The notes under the pieces were generated by a model. That model was not told the origin of the DNA. It did not search any database and saw only the letters and a list, made by a program, of their open reading frames with translations. The position numbers and the translations under genes are program-made. DNA of 59,949 nucleotides, from the NCBI GenBank assembly GCA_900772415.1, contig CAAHEC010000012.1, positions 1-59,949 of the forward strand. Reading direction: 5' to 3'. The stretch comes from Bacilli bacterium. Lineage in GTDB: Bacteria; Bacillota_I; Bacilli_A; RF39; UBA660. Positions 24,473-32,410 of this stretch are shown here, in pieces (the first letter of the stretch is position 1; each line of letters opens with the position of its first letter).

Positions 24473-25240
24473 TTATCTTTTATAAGTTTTAATTAATTTT
24501 GCATGTAATACTGTTTTTTCATTTTTATTAAAACAAGTAGATAGAGTTAAAATTTTATCACCTTTATTAATATCAACATCAAAATTAAATACACTTCTTT
24601 GCTTTAATACATCTATAAAGGTCAAAAACTCTTCATCATCTTTAAAATTAATTTTTAAATAATCAGTAGTATTTTTAATTTTATAAACACTAAATATTTG
24701 CCATATACTATTTTCAGTTAAAGTTGATGTTTTAACTACTTTTTCATTTATATTATTAAACCATTCCTTGGTAAGAGTATCTTTTAGTGAACCAAACATT
24801 GTTTTATCAACTCTAGCATGTGCATATATGATGCTATTTTTATCATAATTATTAGAATTGTTTCTATAATCCAAAAAAACCCAACCAGCATTATTTTTAC
24901 TTTTATCAATAGAGTGGGTTAGATAAAAAGTATTATTATCAGTTTTTACATATGGGTAATTTATTTTTGTTCCACTTACTTTTAGCCAACCTATAACATC
25001 ACTATTTATTTTTTTTAAATCTGTTAAATTAACATCAATAAAATTATCATTATTAGTATCTTCAAAATTAGTTTTAATTTCGTTTATTTTAATTTTATTT
25101 AATATTTTATTTTGATTAATTTTAGTTATTTTACTATCCTTATACCAACTTATTATGTTTATTAATGAATAAATAAATATTATTAACAAAATTATTAGTA
25201 TTATTAGTAGATAAAATGATATTTTATTATTTTTTTTCAT
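24473..25240 (-). CDS. Class B sortase, with an unusual Lys at the catalytic Arg position
   Basis: Sortases join surface proteins to the cell wall at a sorting motif. The 255-residue protein has an N-terminal anchor (residues about 8-30) and the class B catalytic domain: VIGWLKVSGTKINYPYVKTD, catalytic His in NSIIYAHARVDKTMFGSL, and catalytic Cys in ILTLSTC. The final strand reads NEKTVLHAKLIK; the Arg expected four residues before the His is a Lys. ATG 25240 is chosen over TTG 25246 because GAGG is seven bases upstream. It is convergent with spoIIM. No protein in this window carries an obvious LPXTG or NPQTN-like sorting signal. Confidence 0.88.
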   Translation of the reverse strand: MKKNNKISFYLLIILIILLIIFIYSLINIISWYKDSKITKINQNKILNKIKINEIKTNFEDTNNDNFIDVNLTDLKKINSDVIGWLKVSGTKINYPYVKTDNNTFYLTHSIDKSKNNAGWVFLDYRNNSNNYDKNSIIYAHARVDKTMFGSLKDTLTKEWFNNINEKVVKTSTLTENSIWQIFSVYKIKNTTDYLKINFKDDEEFLTFIDVLKQRSVFNFDVDINKGDKILTLSTCFNKNEKTVLHAKLIKTYKR

Positions 25241-25312
25241 GTTCAAGCCTCATTTTTATTATATATTAAATTATAAAATATATTATATATAAAGTCAATT
25301 AATGTAATATTA

Positions 25313-25340
25313 TTGACAAAATTGTAAAAAAGTGTAAAAT
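25313..25340 (+). promoter_or_regulatory. Strong promoter of the HTH gene
   Basis: A perfect TTGACA at 25313-25318, a 16-base spacer, and TAAAAT at 25335-25340. Transcription should begin near 25347, about 28 bases before the ATG at 25375. Confidence 0.78.
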
Positions 25341-25374
25341 AATAGTTGTAATATATAGTAGGGGAGAGACATGT

Positions 25375-26142
25375 ATGGATAAGCTTAATGAAATATTACA
25401 AGAGGTTGGTATATCTAAAGTTAAACTAGCTAAATACTTAGGTGTTTCTAGACAAATGATATATAATTATTTAGAAATGAATGATATTTCTAAATGGCCT
25501 AAAGATAAAAAAATGAAGTTATTTAGCTTATTGGATATTAAAGAAGCAAAAGAAATATATGATATTAAAGTTGACACAGAGTTTATAAGTAAAGTTGACA
25601 TGATCTTAAACGGTGATGATAAAAATTCTAATATTCTTCATAATGAGGTTATTGAATTTAAAGATTTAAAGCCAAGAGAACAAGAACTATTGAATGATAT
25701 TATCTTTATAATAAAAGAAAGATTTACCGATAATATAAACGATGCTTACATTACTTATAAGTATTTGCTTAATTTTATACAAGGATTAGAAAACGTTAAG
25801 GAATTGAAATACGTAATGGCATATTTTGATAAACTTTTAGGTTTTGTAAATCCAGAAGAATATGCATTTAATGAAGAAGAACAATTTATATTTGAAAGCA
25901 TAATGCATTCCGCTATGATTTTATATAGAAGTGGTGGAGCATCTAAAACGAGACTTGCCGAAAAACATAAGAAGTTTGTTGAAGAAATTGAACATAAAAA
26001 AGAAGAAAAATTGGGTAGAACTGAGGAAATAAATTCTGCTAAAATACAAGCTCTGCATGAACTAGGTTATATGGAAATAACAAAAGAAAATGCATCTGAA
26101 GTACTTGCTAAAATAGCAGAAATACAATCTCGAGAAGTTTAA
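25375..26142 (+). CDS. Helix-turn-helix protein, possible regulator
   Basis: A 255-residue cytoplasmic protein. Residues about 1-35 form an XRE-like helix-turn-helix: ILQEVGISKVKLAKYLGVSRQ with MIYNYLEMNDISKWP as the recognition side. The rest is helical and charged, without a recognised ligand domain; the C-terminal part has a coiled region KHKKFVEEIEHKKEEKLGRT and a final ALHELGYMEITKENASEVL. GGGGAGAG precedes ATG 25375. It is the last + strand gene before dif and the strand switch. Function beyond DNA binding is not readable. Confidence 0.7.
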   Translation: MDKLNEILQEVGISKVKLAKYLGVSRQMIYNYLEMNDISKWPKDKKMKLFSLLDIKEAKEIYDIKVDTEFISKVDMILNGDDKNSNILHNEVIEFKDLKPREQELLNDIIFIIKERFTDNINDAYITYKYLLNFIQGLENVKELKYVMAYFDKLLGFVNPEEYAFNEEEQFIFESIMHSAMILYRSGGASKTRLAEKHKKFVEEIEHKKEEKLGRTEEINSAKIQALHELGYMEITKENASEVLAKIAEIQSREV

Positions 26143-26313
26143 ATTTAGATGGTATTTTAATATGATAAAAGTTATTGATGTCTTGGGTTATTGATAACAA
26201 TTGTTTTATTATTTAATTATTTTGAAAATAAGTTAAATGTAAATAGAACAAGAATTAAGCAATGAAAATAATGATAAAATTAATACAAATTAAAGTTTAT
26301 TAGTCTATTTATA

Positions 26314-26341
26314 ACTTCGTATAATACATATTATGTTAACA
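26314..26341 (+). other. dif: Putative dif site (XerC/XerD chromosome-dimer resolution site)
   Basis: A 28-bp element: left arm ACTTCGTATAA, centre TACATA, right arm TTATGTTAACA. From memory the Bacillus-type dif has left arm ACTTCCTAGAA, centre TATATA and right arm TTATGTAAACT, giving 23 of 28 identities. The arms are the two 11-bp Xer binding sites with a 6-bp centre, the expected layout. It lies exactly where gene direction changes, and xerD is 4 kb away, both independent support. Confidence 0.85.
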
Positions 26342-26360
26342 TTTTATTTTTAAAACATTA

Positions 26361-26396
26361 GATAGTTAGTTTAATAAAAACTACACTATCTTTTTT
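26361..26396 (+). terminator. Terminator next to dif (+ strand)
   Basis: GATAGT pairs with ACTATC and TAGTTT with AAACTA around an AATA loop with one bulged C, followed by six T. It would stop + strand transcripts coming from the HTH gene after they cross dif. Confidence 0.65.
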
Positions 26397-26700
26397 AATA
26401 TATACTAACCTATTTGTTAATATAAATTAGAATTAATAATTATAAAATAATAATATTAATTTACTAATCATAAATATAAATTATTATTTCAATTATATTT
26501 ATATTAATTTTTATAATTAATAATAATTTATAAATTAAAGATATATATTTACCTACTTATTTATATATAATCAAAGTATGAATAGTAGTTTTAAACTATT
26601 TATGGTTTATAAAACAAATCGAGGTTGATAATTACCCACTAAAACATTTAAAATGGGCTTAGAATCATCATTAGCAATTAGTGATATATATTAAAACATT

Positions 26701-26726
26701 AAAAAAATAGGCATGCATTTATGCCT
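26701..26726 (-). terminator. Terminator of the HAD-like gene (- strand)
   Basis: On the - strand AGGCAT and ATGCCT form a six-bp stem with a six-base loop followed by ATTTTTTT. It lies about 95 bases beyond the stop of the HAD-like gene, after the duplicated tail. Confidence 0.65.
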
Positions 26727-26783
26727 TATATCAAATTGACTATCTACCCGATTGATAAGTAGTAGGGGGAATCTATAATCTAA

Positions 26784-26857
26784 TTATTGATTGTAAAAAT
26801 ATCTATATATTTCACCCCAATTATTGATTGTAAAAATATCTATATATTTCACCCCAA
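26784..26857. repeat. Exact 37-bp tandem duplication at the 3' end of the HAD-like gene
   Basis: Bases 26784-26820 and 26821-26857 are identical. The right copy encodes the last residues GEIYRYFYNQ and the stop codon of the HAD-like gene; the left copy lies just past that stop on the - strand. The lack of any mismatch points to a recent event. Confidence 0.9.
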
Positions 26858-27399
26858 TTATTAACCGTAACTATATTACTAGATGAAGATAAGCGTACTG
26901 GTCCATCTTTAAAGTAAATAGATGTACAGTAATCTTTTACATACTTACAAATATCTAAATTATCATCTATCATATAATCAATTTTATATTCTAATATTTT
27001 ATCTAATTTTTTACTTGATTTATATATTATTTTTTCAAACATATCATATAAATTATACTTTTTTAATAACATGTTTGTTAAATCTATTTGTTTTTGACTA
27101 AAGAATCCTCTAGCTGTTATAACATATAGTTTATATCCCCTACTCTTTAAATAACTAAGTACGTAGCTTACTCCTGGCATAATTCCGCATCTTTCTTCAA
27201 TATCATATACGTTTTTTTTATAAAAGTCTTCTATAAATTCCTTATCCCAATTATATCTGTCTTGAAATCTAAGGTTTCTATTATCTACTTTGTTATTTAG
27301 ACCATATTTATTAACGTCTTCTATTTCCGATGCCACTCTAAAATATCTTTCGGTATCAAATATTACTCCATCTAAATCAATTGCTATTATTTTACTCAT
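26821..27399 (-). CDS. HAD-superfamily phosphatase-like protein (5'(3')-deoxyribonucleotidase-like)
   Basis: A 192-residue cytoplasmic HAD hydrolase. Motif I is IIAIDLDGVIFDTERYF with both catalytic Asp residues; motif II is LYVITARG (Thr); motif III/IV is KIIYKSSKKLDKILEYKIDY followed by MIDDNLDI with the metal-binding Asp pair. This arrangement resembles the NT5C-like group acting on nucleotides, but other small phosphates are possible. The start ATG 27399 has GAAAGG upstream. The stop codon lies within the right copy of a 37-bp duplication, so the protein itself is not altered. It is the first - strand gene after dif. Confidence 0.8.
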   Translation of the reverse strand: MSKIIAIDLDGVIFDTERYFRVASEIEDVNKYGLNNKVDNRNLRFQDRYNWDKEFIEDFYKKNVYDIEERCGIMPGVSYVLSYLKSRGYKLYVITARGFFSQKQIDLTNMLLKKYNLYDMFEKIIYKSSKKLDKILEYKIDYMIDDNLDICKYVKDYCTSIYFKDGPVRLSSSSNIVTVNNWGEIYRYFYNQ

Positions 27400-27463
27400 T
27401 ATTATACAACCTTTCTTGCATGTTATTAGGTTCTTTTACATTATTAATAAATAGAACTATGTT

Positions 27464-28006
27464 TTACTCTCCTACGTACTTTTTATACATATATTTTAAA
27501 TATTTTTTATTTAAAATGCCATTTATACCAATATCTATCATATCACTATACACATTAATTAGCATATCTTTAATTTTAGGATTAATATAGTTTAAATCTT
27601 TTCTATTTAAAAAGTAATTTAACTGTGAATTTAAGTTCCATTTATCTTTTAAATATACCCTAGAAGCTGCTATGTTATCACAAATTAATTCTACTACATA
27701 CTTATAAGGAATTATAGGTGTTTTAATAGGGCTATTAAAATCATACCAGTATTCAAAATGATGTTTATTTCTTCCTTTATGATGAAGATATGCTTTTGAA
27801 TATCCATTTTCTTTTTTACAATTTCTAATGGGACTAAAGTTTCCACTATAGTATTTAACACCTTCAAAGAACTCAGTTATACTATATTTAGATAAATCAT
27901 GAACTAAACCTCTAAATGGTATTCCTGCTTTTATGGAGTATTTAAATACTAAAAATCTATGTTTATTAACCGTATTTAAATGTCTGAAAAAATTTCTTAT
28001 TTTCAT
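27464..28006 (-). CDS. DUF5662-like protein
   Basis: About 180 residues, cytoplasmic, basic. It shows the features of the DUF5662 group seen in Firmicutes and phages: an N-terminal HLNTVNKHRFLVFKYSIKAG, then FRGLVHDLSKYSITEFFEGV with a His-Asp pair, and a second His cluster AYLHHKGRNKHHFEYWYDF, followed by VELICDNIAASRVYL. The spaced His/Asp residues suggest a metal-binding, HD-like helical protein; the activity is unknown. ATG 28006 or 28009 is likely, given GGTGAT just upstream; an ATG at 28018 lies before that site. Confidence 0.7.
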   Translation of the reverse strand: MKIRNFFRHLNTVNKHRFLVFKYSIKAGIPFRGLVHDLSKYSITEFFEGVKYYSGNFSPIRNCKKENGYSKAYLHHKGRNKHHFEYWYDFNSPIKTPIIPYKYVVELICDNIAASRVYLKDKWNLNSQLNYFLNRKDLNYINPKIKDMLINVYSDMIDIGINGILNKKYLKYMYKKYVGE

Positions 28007-28033
28007 CATAATCACCATTATGTATTATAACAT

Positions 28034-28798
28034 TTAAAAATTCATCAGTAAATGACTTAATATCATTACACCAAAGCCTATCATAAAGTATCTTAAAACG
28101 TTTTTTAACGTACTTTCTTTATATGCGCCTGGAATTAACTCATAAATAGAAATATGAATCATAATACCCGCTATAATGGCGTATAATGCTTTCATTACAT
28201 GATCATTTATTAAAGGGGCTAAGAATAAGTATGCTAATATACTTCCTAAAACCTCACTCATACCCGATAATAAAGCATATAAAAATGCTTTTAGTTTGTT
28301 ATTAGTTGCATGATATATTGGAACTGCAATAGATATTCCCTCTGGAATGTTGTGAAGTGCTATTGCAATTGTTATGGTAAGGCCTAATTTTAAATTATTA
28401 GTAGAAGTAATAAAGGTAGCAATTCCTTCTGGAATATTATGTAAAACAATAGCTACCATGCTTATTATTCCTATTTTATATAATCCTTTATTATCAGTAT
28501 TTTCGCTATTATCTGGTAAATATTTATCTATTAGCATTGATATAATAATACCAAATGTCATAAAAATTAAACTTAATATAATTTTAGGAAACAAAGCGTT
28601 ACTACTAGATATCATTCCAAATGAATTAGGAAGTAAGTCAGTTAATGATACACACATCATAACCCCTGCTGCGAAAGAAAGACTTATTACTACTGTTTTG
28701 TTATTTTTTTTCTTGTCAAAAAGAATAACAAGTGCACCTATAACGGTTGATATTCCTGCTAAAAAAGATAAAATAAAAGCATATAGTACGTTTGTCAT
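28034..28798 (-). CDS. ZIP-family metal transporter
   Basis: A 254-residue inner-membrane protein with eight hydrophobic helices, probably importing zinc or other divalent metals. The ZIP signature helices are present: VVLHNIPEGIATFITSTN in helix 4 and ITIAIALHNIPEGISIAVP in helix 5, each with the His-Asn-x-Pro-Glu-Gly metal-binding motif. The N-terminal FAAGVMMCVSLTDLLP is the usual helix 2. The GufA/ZupT subgroup fits best because no long His-rich loop is present. It lies downstream of the phosphomutase gene with a 40-base gap and may share its transcript. Confidence 0.92.
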   Translation of the reverse strand: MTNVLYAFILSFLAGISTVIGALVILFDKKKNNKTVVISLSFAAGVMMCVSLTDLLPNSFGMISSSNALFPKIILSLIFMTFGIIISMLIDKYLPDNSENTDNKGLYKIGIISMVAIVLHNIPEGIATFITSTNNLKLGLTITIAIALHNIPEGISIAVPIYHATNNKLKAFLYALLSGMSEVLGSILAYLFLAPLINDHVMKALYAIIAGIMIHISIYELIPGAYKESTLKNVLRYFMIGFGVMILSHLLMNF

Positions 28799-28838
28799 AA
28801 AATCACCTATATAACTATATGCTTTAATATTTAAATCT

Positions 28839-30182
28839 TTAAATTTCTTCGTTTATTAGTTTTAAAATTTCAAGTCTATGGGTTTCCATTTCCTCTAATG
28901 TTTTGCCCTCAAATCTAACGGTAAGACAAGGAGATGTATTTGATTTTCTAACTAAAGCAAAACCATTATCATATTCTATCCTAACACCATCAATAGTTAT
29001 TATATTATATTTCTTCTTTATAGCATATTTTAATATTTTATCCATAATTAGATCCTTTTTACTTTCTCCTACTTCAATATAACTTTCACTAGATGAAACA
29101 TATTTAGGAACATCACTTAAATAATCTGATACATTTAAATTAGAATTTGATAATATTTTAAGTAATCTTCCAGCAGCATATAAGGCATCATCATACCCAT
29201 AGAAATCATCATTAAAGCATACGTGACCAGAAAATTCACCTGCAAAATCATAATTGTTATCTTTAATTGCCTTTTTAAGATATGAATGTCCCGTTTTATT
29301 ATATTTTGTTTTAAGACCAAGTTTTTCTAATTCTTCTTTTAAAGCTCGTGAGCATTTTACATCAAATGAAGCCGTTTTGTTCTTGCAAGTTTTATATATT
29401 GACTTCCAAATTATTATCATAAACATATCTATTCTTACTAAATTTCCTTTTTCATCTACAACGCCTATTCTATCTCCATCACCATCAAAGGCTATTCCTA
29501 AATCTGCTTTTTCTTTTATAACAGCCTTGCTTAAATCCTCCATGTTTTTATCTACTGCAGGGTCAGGAATATGATTTGGAAAATCTGGGTTAGAATTACA
29601 ATATAAAGGGATAACGTCAACTCCTAAATCTTTTAATATGTCCGGATTATAATAAGAAGTTGTACCATTACCACAATCTATAACAGCTTTAATTTTCCTT
29701 TTACCAAGGATTATCTTGTCTGAAATTAGTTTTTTATATTCATAAGTTATATCACGAAATTCTACTTTTCCTTTAGCTTTTTTAAAATTACCTTTAAGTA
29801 CTATGTTTAAAAATTTTTCTATTTTTTCTCCATACATAGCACCTTCTTTATCACATAATTTAAATCCATTATATTCTTTGGCACAATGTGATGCAGTAAT
29901 CATAATAGCATATGGTTTGTTATATAATTCTCTAGCATAATAGAGCATAGGTGTTGTTACAAGGCCAATATCAATAACATTTACTCCAGTTTCTATTAAT
30001 CCCTTAATTAAATTTGTATTAAGAGCATTAGATGAGGTTCTTGCATCATGACCTACTATAACAGTTTTATCGCTTATACTTCCAAATGCCATACCTACTT
30101 GAAAAGCCAATTCGTTCGTTAATTCTTTTTCATAAATCCCTCTTATATCATAACTTCTAAATATTTCTTTATTTATTTTCAT
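28839..30182 (-). CDS. Phosphohexomutase (phosphomannomutase/phosphoglucomutase)
   Basis: Interconverts hexose 1- and 6-phosphates, supplying precursors for nucleotide sugars and so possibly for the polysaccharide. The 447 residues show domain 1 with FRSYDIRGIYEKEL and the phosphoserine loop MITASHCAKEYNGFK, the metal loop GIAFDGDGDRIGVVD, the sugar-binding loop GEFSGHVCF, and the phosphate-binding CLTVRFEGKTLEEM. The serine loop normally reads TASHNP or TGSHNP; here the Asn-Pro is Cys-Ala, which is unusual but does not remove the phosphoserine. The start overlaps the xerD stop in TAATG, so the two genes are coupled. Confidence 0.92.
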   Translation of the reverse strand: MKINKEIFRSYDIRGIYEKELTNELAFQVGMAFGSISDKTVIVGHDARTSSNALNTNLIKGLIETGVNVIDIGLVTTPMLYYARELYNKPYAIMITASHCAKEYNGFKLCDKEGAMYGEKIEKFLNIVLKGNFKKAKGKVEFRDITYEYKKLISDKIILGKRKIKAVIDCGNGTTSYYNPDILKDLGVDVIPLYCNSNPDFPNHIPDPAVDKNMEDLSKAVIKEKADLGIAFDGDGDRIGVVDEKGNLVRIDMFMIIIWKSIYKTCKNKTASFDVKCSRALKEELEKLGLKTKYNKTGHSYLKKAIKDNNYDFAGEFSGHVCFNDDFYGYDDALYAAGRLLKILSNSNLNVSDYLSDVPKYVSSSESYIEVGESKKDLIMDKILKYAIKKKYNIITIDGVRIEYDNGFALVRKSNTSPCLTVRFEGKTLEEMETHRLEILKLINEEI

Positions 30183-31069
30183 TATACGTTTCCTTTATTA
30201 CGAGGATGAAATTCATCGTAATCCTTTCTTTTTTTATTATTTGAAAGATGAGTATATATCTCTGTTGTTTTTATGTTTTCATGTCCAAGCATATCCCCGA
30301 TTGATCTTAAATCTGCACCATGCTCTAACAAATGAGTTGCAAAAGAGTGCCTTAGTGTATGAGGAGAGCACTCCTTTTTTATACCTGCATTATTTAGCAT
30401 TTTTTTAAGAATTTTAAAAAATCCCTGTCTTGTTATTCCCTTACCATAACTACTTATAAAAACTTTATCAGTTAAATATCCTTTTAAAAGAGAGTTTCTA
30501 TATATGTTTATATAGCTATCTAATATATCACAAGTACTAGAAGCAAGTGGTATTATTCTTTCTTTTCTTCCCTTTCCATATACCCTAACATAATTATCAA
30601 TTAAATTAATGTTATTAATTTCTAGATTAACCAATTCACTAACTCTAAGACCAGATGCATACATAAGTTCAATCATAGCCTTATTTCTATATTCTTTAGG
30701 AGTAGTTGGTTTAAAAGATAAAAGTTTATTTATTTCATCTTCACTTAGTACTTTGGGAAGTGTTTTTTTAAGTTTTGGTGAAGATATTTTTTCACAAGGA
30801 TTTTCAATTAATTTACCTTCTCTCATTAAATACTTAAAAAATGTTCTTATACTAACTAATTTTCGAGCTATTGTTTTATCTTTTTCATTATTATTAGATA
30901 AATAATTAATATAAGAAGTAAGATTATTAGATGTAATTTCGTTAACGTTTTTATGTTCTAAAAAGCAATCTAACTCCGTTAGATCATTTAAATATGCATC
31001 TTTAGTATTATCACTTAATTTCTTTTCGATAAATATATAATTTATATATTCTTTAATTACATCTTTCAT
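30182..31069 (-). CDS. xerD: Tyrosine recombinase XerD
   Basis: With XerC, resolves chromosome dimers at dif; the FtsK/SpoIIIE translocase activates it at the septum. The 295-residue protein has the N-terminal SAM-like core-binding domain (about 1-85, with EYINYIFIEKKLSDNTKDAY) and the catalytic domain with all six residues: Arg in YASGLRVSELV, Lys in VYGKGRKERIIPL, His-x-x-Arg in CSPHTLRHSFATHLL, His in MLGHENIKTTEIY, and the Tyr nucleophile in IYTHL. The intact active site and its place 4 kb from the dif-like sequence fit the housekeeping role. A single-recombinase XerS-type system is less likely from length. Confidence 0.92.
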   Translation of the reverse strand: MKDVIKEYINYIFIEKKLSDNTKDAYLNDLTELDCFLEHKNVNEITSNNLTSYINYLSNNNEKDKTIARKLVSIRTFFKYLMREGKLIENPCEKISSPKLKKTLPKVLSEDEINKLLSFKPTTPKEYRNKAMIELMYASGLRVSELVNLEINNINLIDNYVRVYGKGRKERIIPLASSTCDILDSYINIYRNSLLKGYLTDKVFISSYGKGITRQGFFKILKKMLNNAGIKKECSPHTLRHSFATHLLEHGADLRSIGDMLGHENIKTTEIYTHLSNNKKRKDYDEFHPRNKGNV

Positions 31070-31170
31070 ATCTATCTCCTATTATAAGTATACATAATTT
31101 AAGATATTTTTTCAATTATAAATATGACTTTTACATATTTAATGATATAATTGTTGTGAGGTGTATATTT

Positions 31171-32391
31171 ATGGATTTTGAACCTTTAGCAAATATAATT
31201 AGGCCTAAAAAACTATCGGATGTTATAGGACAAGAACACTTAGTTGGTGAAGGTAAAATACTTACAAACTTAGTTAAAAATAAAAAGTTGTTTTCAATGA
31301 TTTTATATGGACCACCAGGTGTTGGTAAAACATCTATTGCAAACGCTCTAACAGAAGAATTAGGAGTTAAACATAGATTTTTAAATGCTACATTTAACAA
31401 TAAGAAAGATTTTGAAATAGTTTTTGAGGAAACAAAGATATATGGAAATATTGTTTTGGTAGTAGATGAAATACAGAGACTAAATAAGGACAAACAAGAT
31501 CTTCTTCTTCCAATGCTTGAAAATGGTTTAATAACTTTAATCGGTCTTACTACTTCTAACCCATATCATAAAATAAACCCCGCAATCAGAAGTAGATGTC
31601 AAATATTTGAACTTATGCCTTTAAAAAAAGAAGATATTTCAAAAGGACTTTTAAAAGCGTCTAAAAGTCTTTCTAACATAAAGGTAGATAAAGATGCACT
31701 AGATTTAATTGCTGCTATGTCAAACGGGGACTTTAGGTTTGCAATTAACTTACTTGAAGTTGCATATTATAGCAGTAGTGATAAAAAAATAACAACATCA
31801 CTTATTAAAGAAATTAATAATAAAGCATCAAGTCCAATGGACTCTGATGAAACGGGACACTACGACGTATTATCAGCATTTCAAAAATCAATTAGGGGAT
31901 CAGACGTTAATGCTGCACTTCACTACTTAGCAAGATTAATATCATCTGGTGATTTAGACAGTATATACAGAAGAATGACCGTAATTGCTTATGAAGATAT
32001 AGGACTTGCTAATCCAAATATGGGAGTTAGAGTTGATGCTTGTATTAACGCCTGTGAAAGAATTGGACTTCCAGAAGCTAGAATACCACTTGGTGATATG
32101 GTAATAGACTTATGCCTTGCTCCAAAATCAAACAGTGGACATACCGCACTTGATCTAGCCTTAAAAGACGTAGAAAACGGTAACACGGGCAAGGTTCCAT
32201 CCCATATAAACGCCCAAGCCTTTGGCTATAAATATCCTCATGATTATAAGGGAAGTTATGTTGTTCAACAGTATCTTCCAGATGAACTTATAAATAGAGT
32301 CTATTATAAGCCAAAAAATAATAGATATGAAAATATGCTTAAGGAGACACTAGATAATATAGAAAAAATAAAAAGCAATGAGAAAAATTAA
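31171..32391 (+). CDS. rarA: Replication-associated recombination protein A (RarA/MgsA)
   Basis: An AAA+ ATPase that acts at stalled replication forks with SSB. About 406 residues: the N-terminal FEPLANIIRPKKLSDVIGQ, Walker A YGPPGVGKTSIA (about residues 47-58), Walker B VVDEIQRLNKDKQD, sensor 1 IGLTTSNP, Arg finger NPAIRSRCQIFEL, and the C-terminal tetramerisation part with AYEDIGLANPNMGV and AQAFGYKYPHDYKGSYV. ATG 31171 is chosen over GTG 31156 because GAGGTG lies 8 bases before it. A TATAAT at 31146-31151 is its likely -10. It runs against the direction of its neighbours. Confidence 0.95.
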   Translation: MDFEPLANIIRPKKLSDVIGQEHLVGEGKILTNLVKNKKLFSMILYGPPGVGKTSIANALTEELGVKHRFLNATFNNKKDFEIVFEETKIYGNIVLVVDEIQRLNKDKQDLLLPMLENGLITLIGLTTSNPYHKINPAIRSRCQIFELMPLKKEDISKGLLKASKSLSNIKVDKDALDLIAAMSNGDFRFAINLLEVAYYSSSDKKITTSLIKEINNKASSPMDSDETGHYDVLSAFQKSIRGSDVNAALHYLARLISSGDLDSIYRRMTVIAYEDIGLANPNMGVRVDACINACERIGLPEARIPLGDMVIDLCLAPKSNSGHTALDLALKDVENGNTGKVPSHINAQAFGYKYPHDYKGSYVVQQYLPDELINRVYYKPKNNRYENMLKETLDNIEKIKSNEKN

Positions 32392-32410
32392 AAATCTCAT
32401 TGCTTTTTTT
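32371..32410. terminator. Bidirectional terminator between rarA and the cadherin-like gene
   Basis: AAAAGCAATGAGA and TCTCATTGCTTTT form a 13-bp perfect stem with an 11-base loop and T runs on both strands. It covers the ends of both convergent genes. Confidence 0.92.

Larger units (their letters stand above)
26143..26783. other. AT-rich intergenic region at the strand switch
   Basis: About 640 bases with no convincing intact gene. It holds the dif-like site (26314-26341), a + strand terminator (26361-26396), a stretch of extreme AT content (about 26395-26575), a - strand terminator (26701-26726) and the first copy of a 37-bp duplication. At 26162 an ATG opens MIKVIDVLGY then stops. A shift of frame at that point would continue into a hydrophobic peptide LLITIVLLFNYFENKLNVN, up to about 26265, which may be a decayed small membrane protein gene. 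Confidence 0.6.

Noticed and set aside
26311..26341. loxP-like site
   Set aside because: The first 13 bases, ATAACTTCGTATA, equal a loxP arm, but the second arm does not match. The whole fits a dif site better, and dif and loxP are both tyrosine-recombinase targets, so partial likeness is expected.
26395..26575. Replication origin suggested by extreme AT content
   Set aside because: No dnaA, dnaN or DnaA-box cluster (TTATCCACA) is present, and gene direction converges instead of diverging.
30182..31069. xerD as a prophage or integron integrase
   Set aside because: There are no phage genes, attachment repeats or tRNA nearby, and the protein is the plain 295-residue housekeeping type near a dif site.
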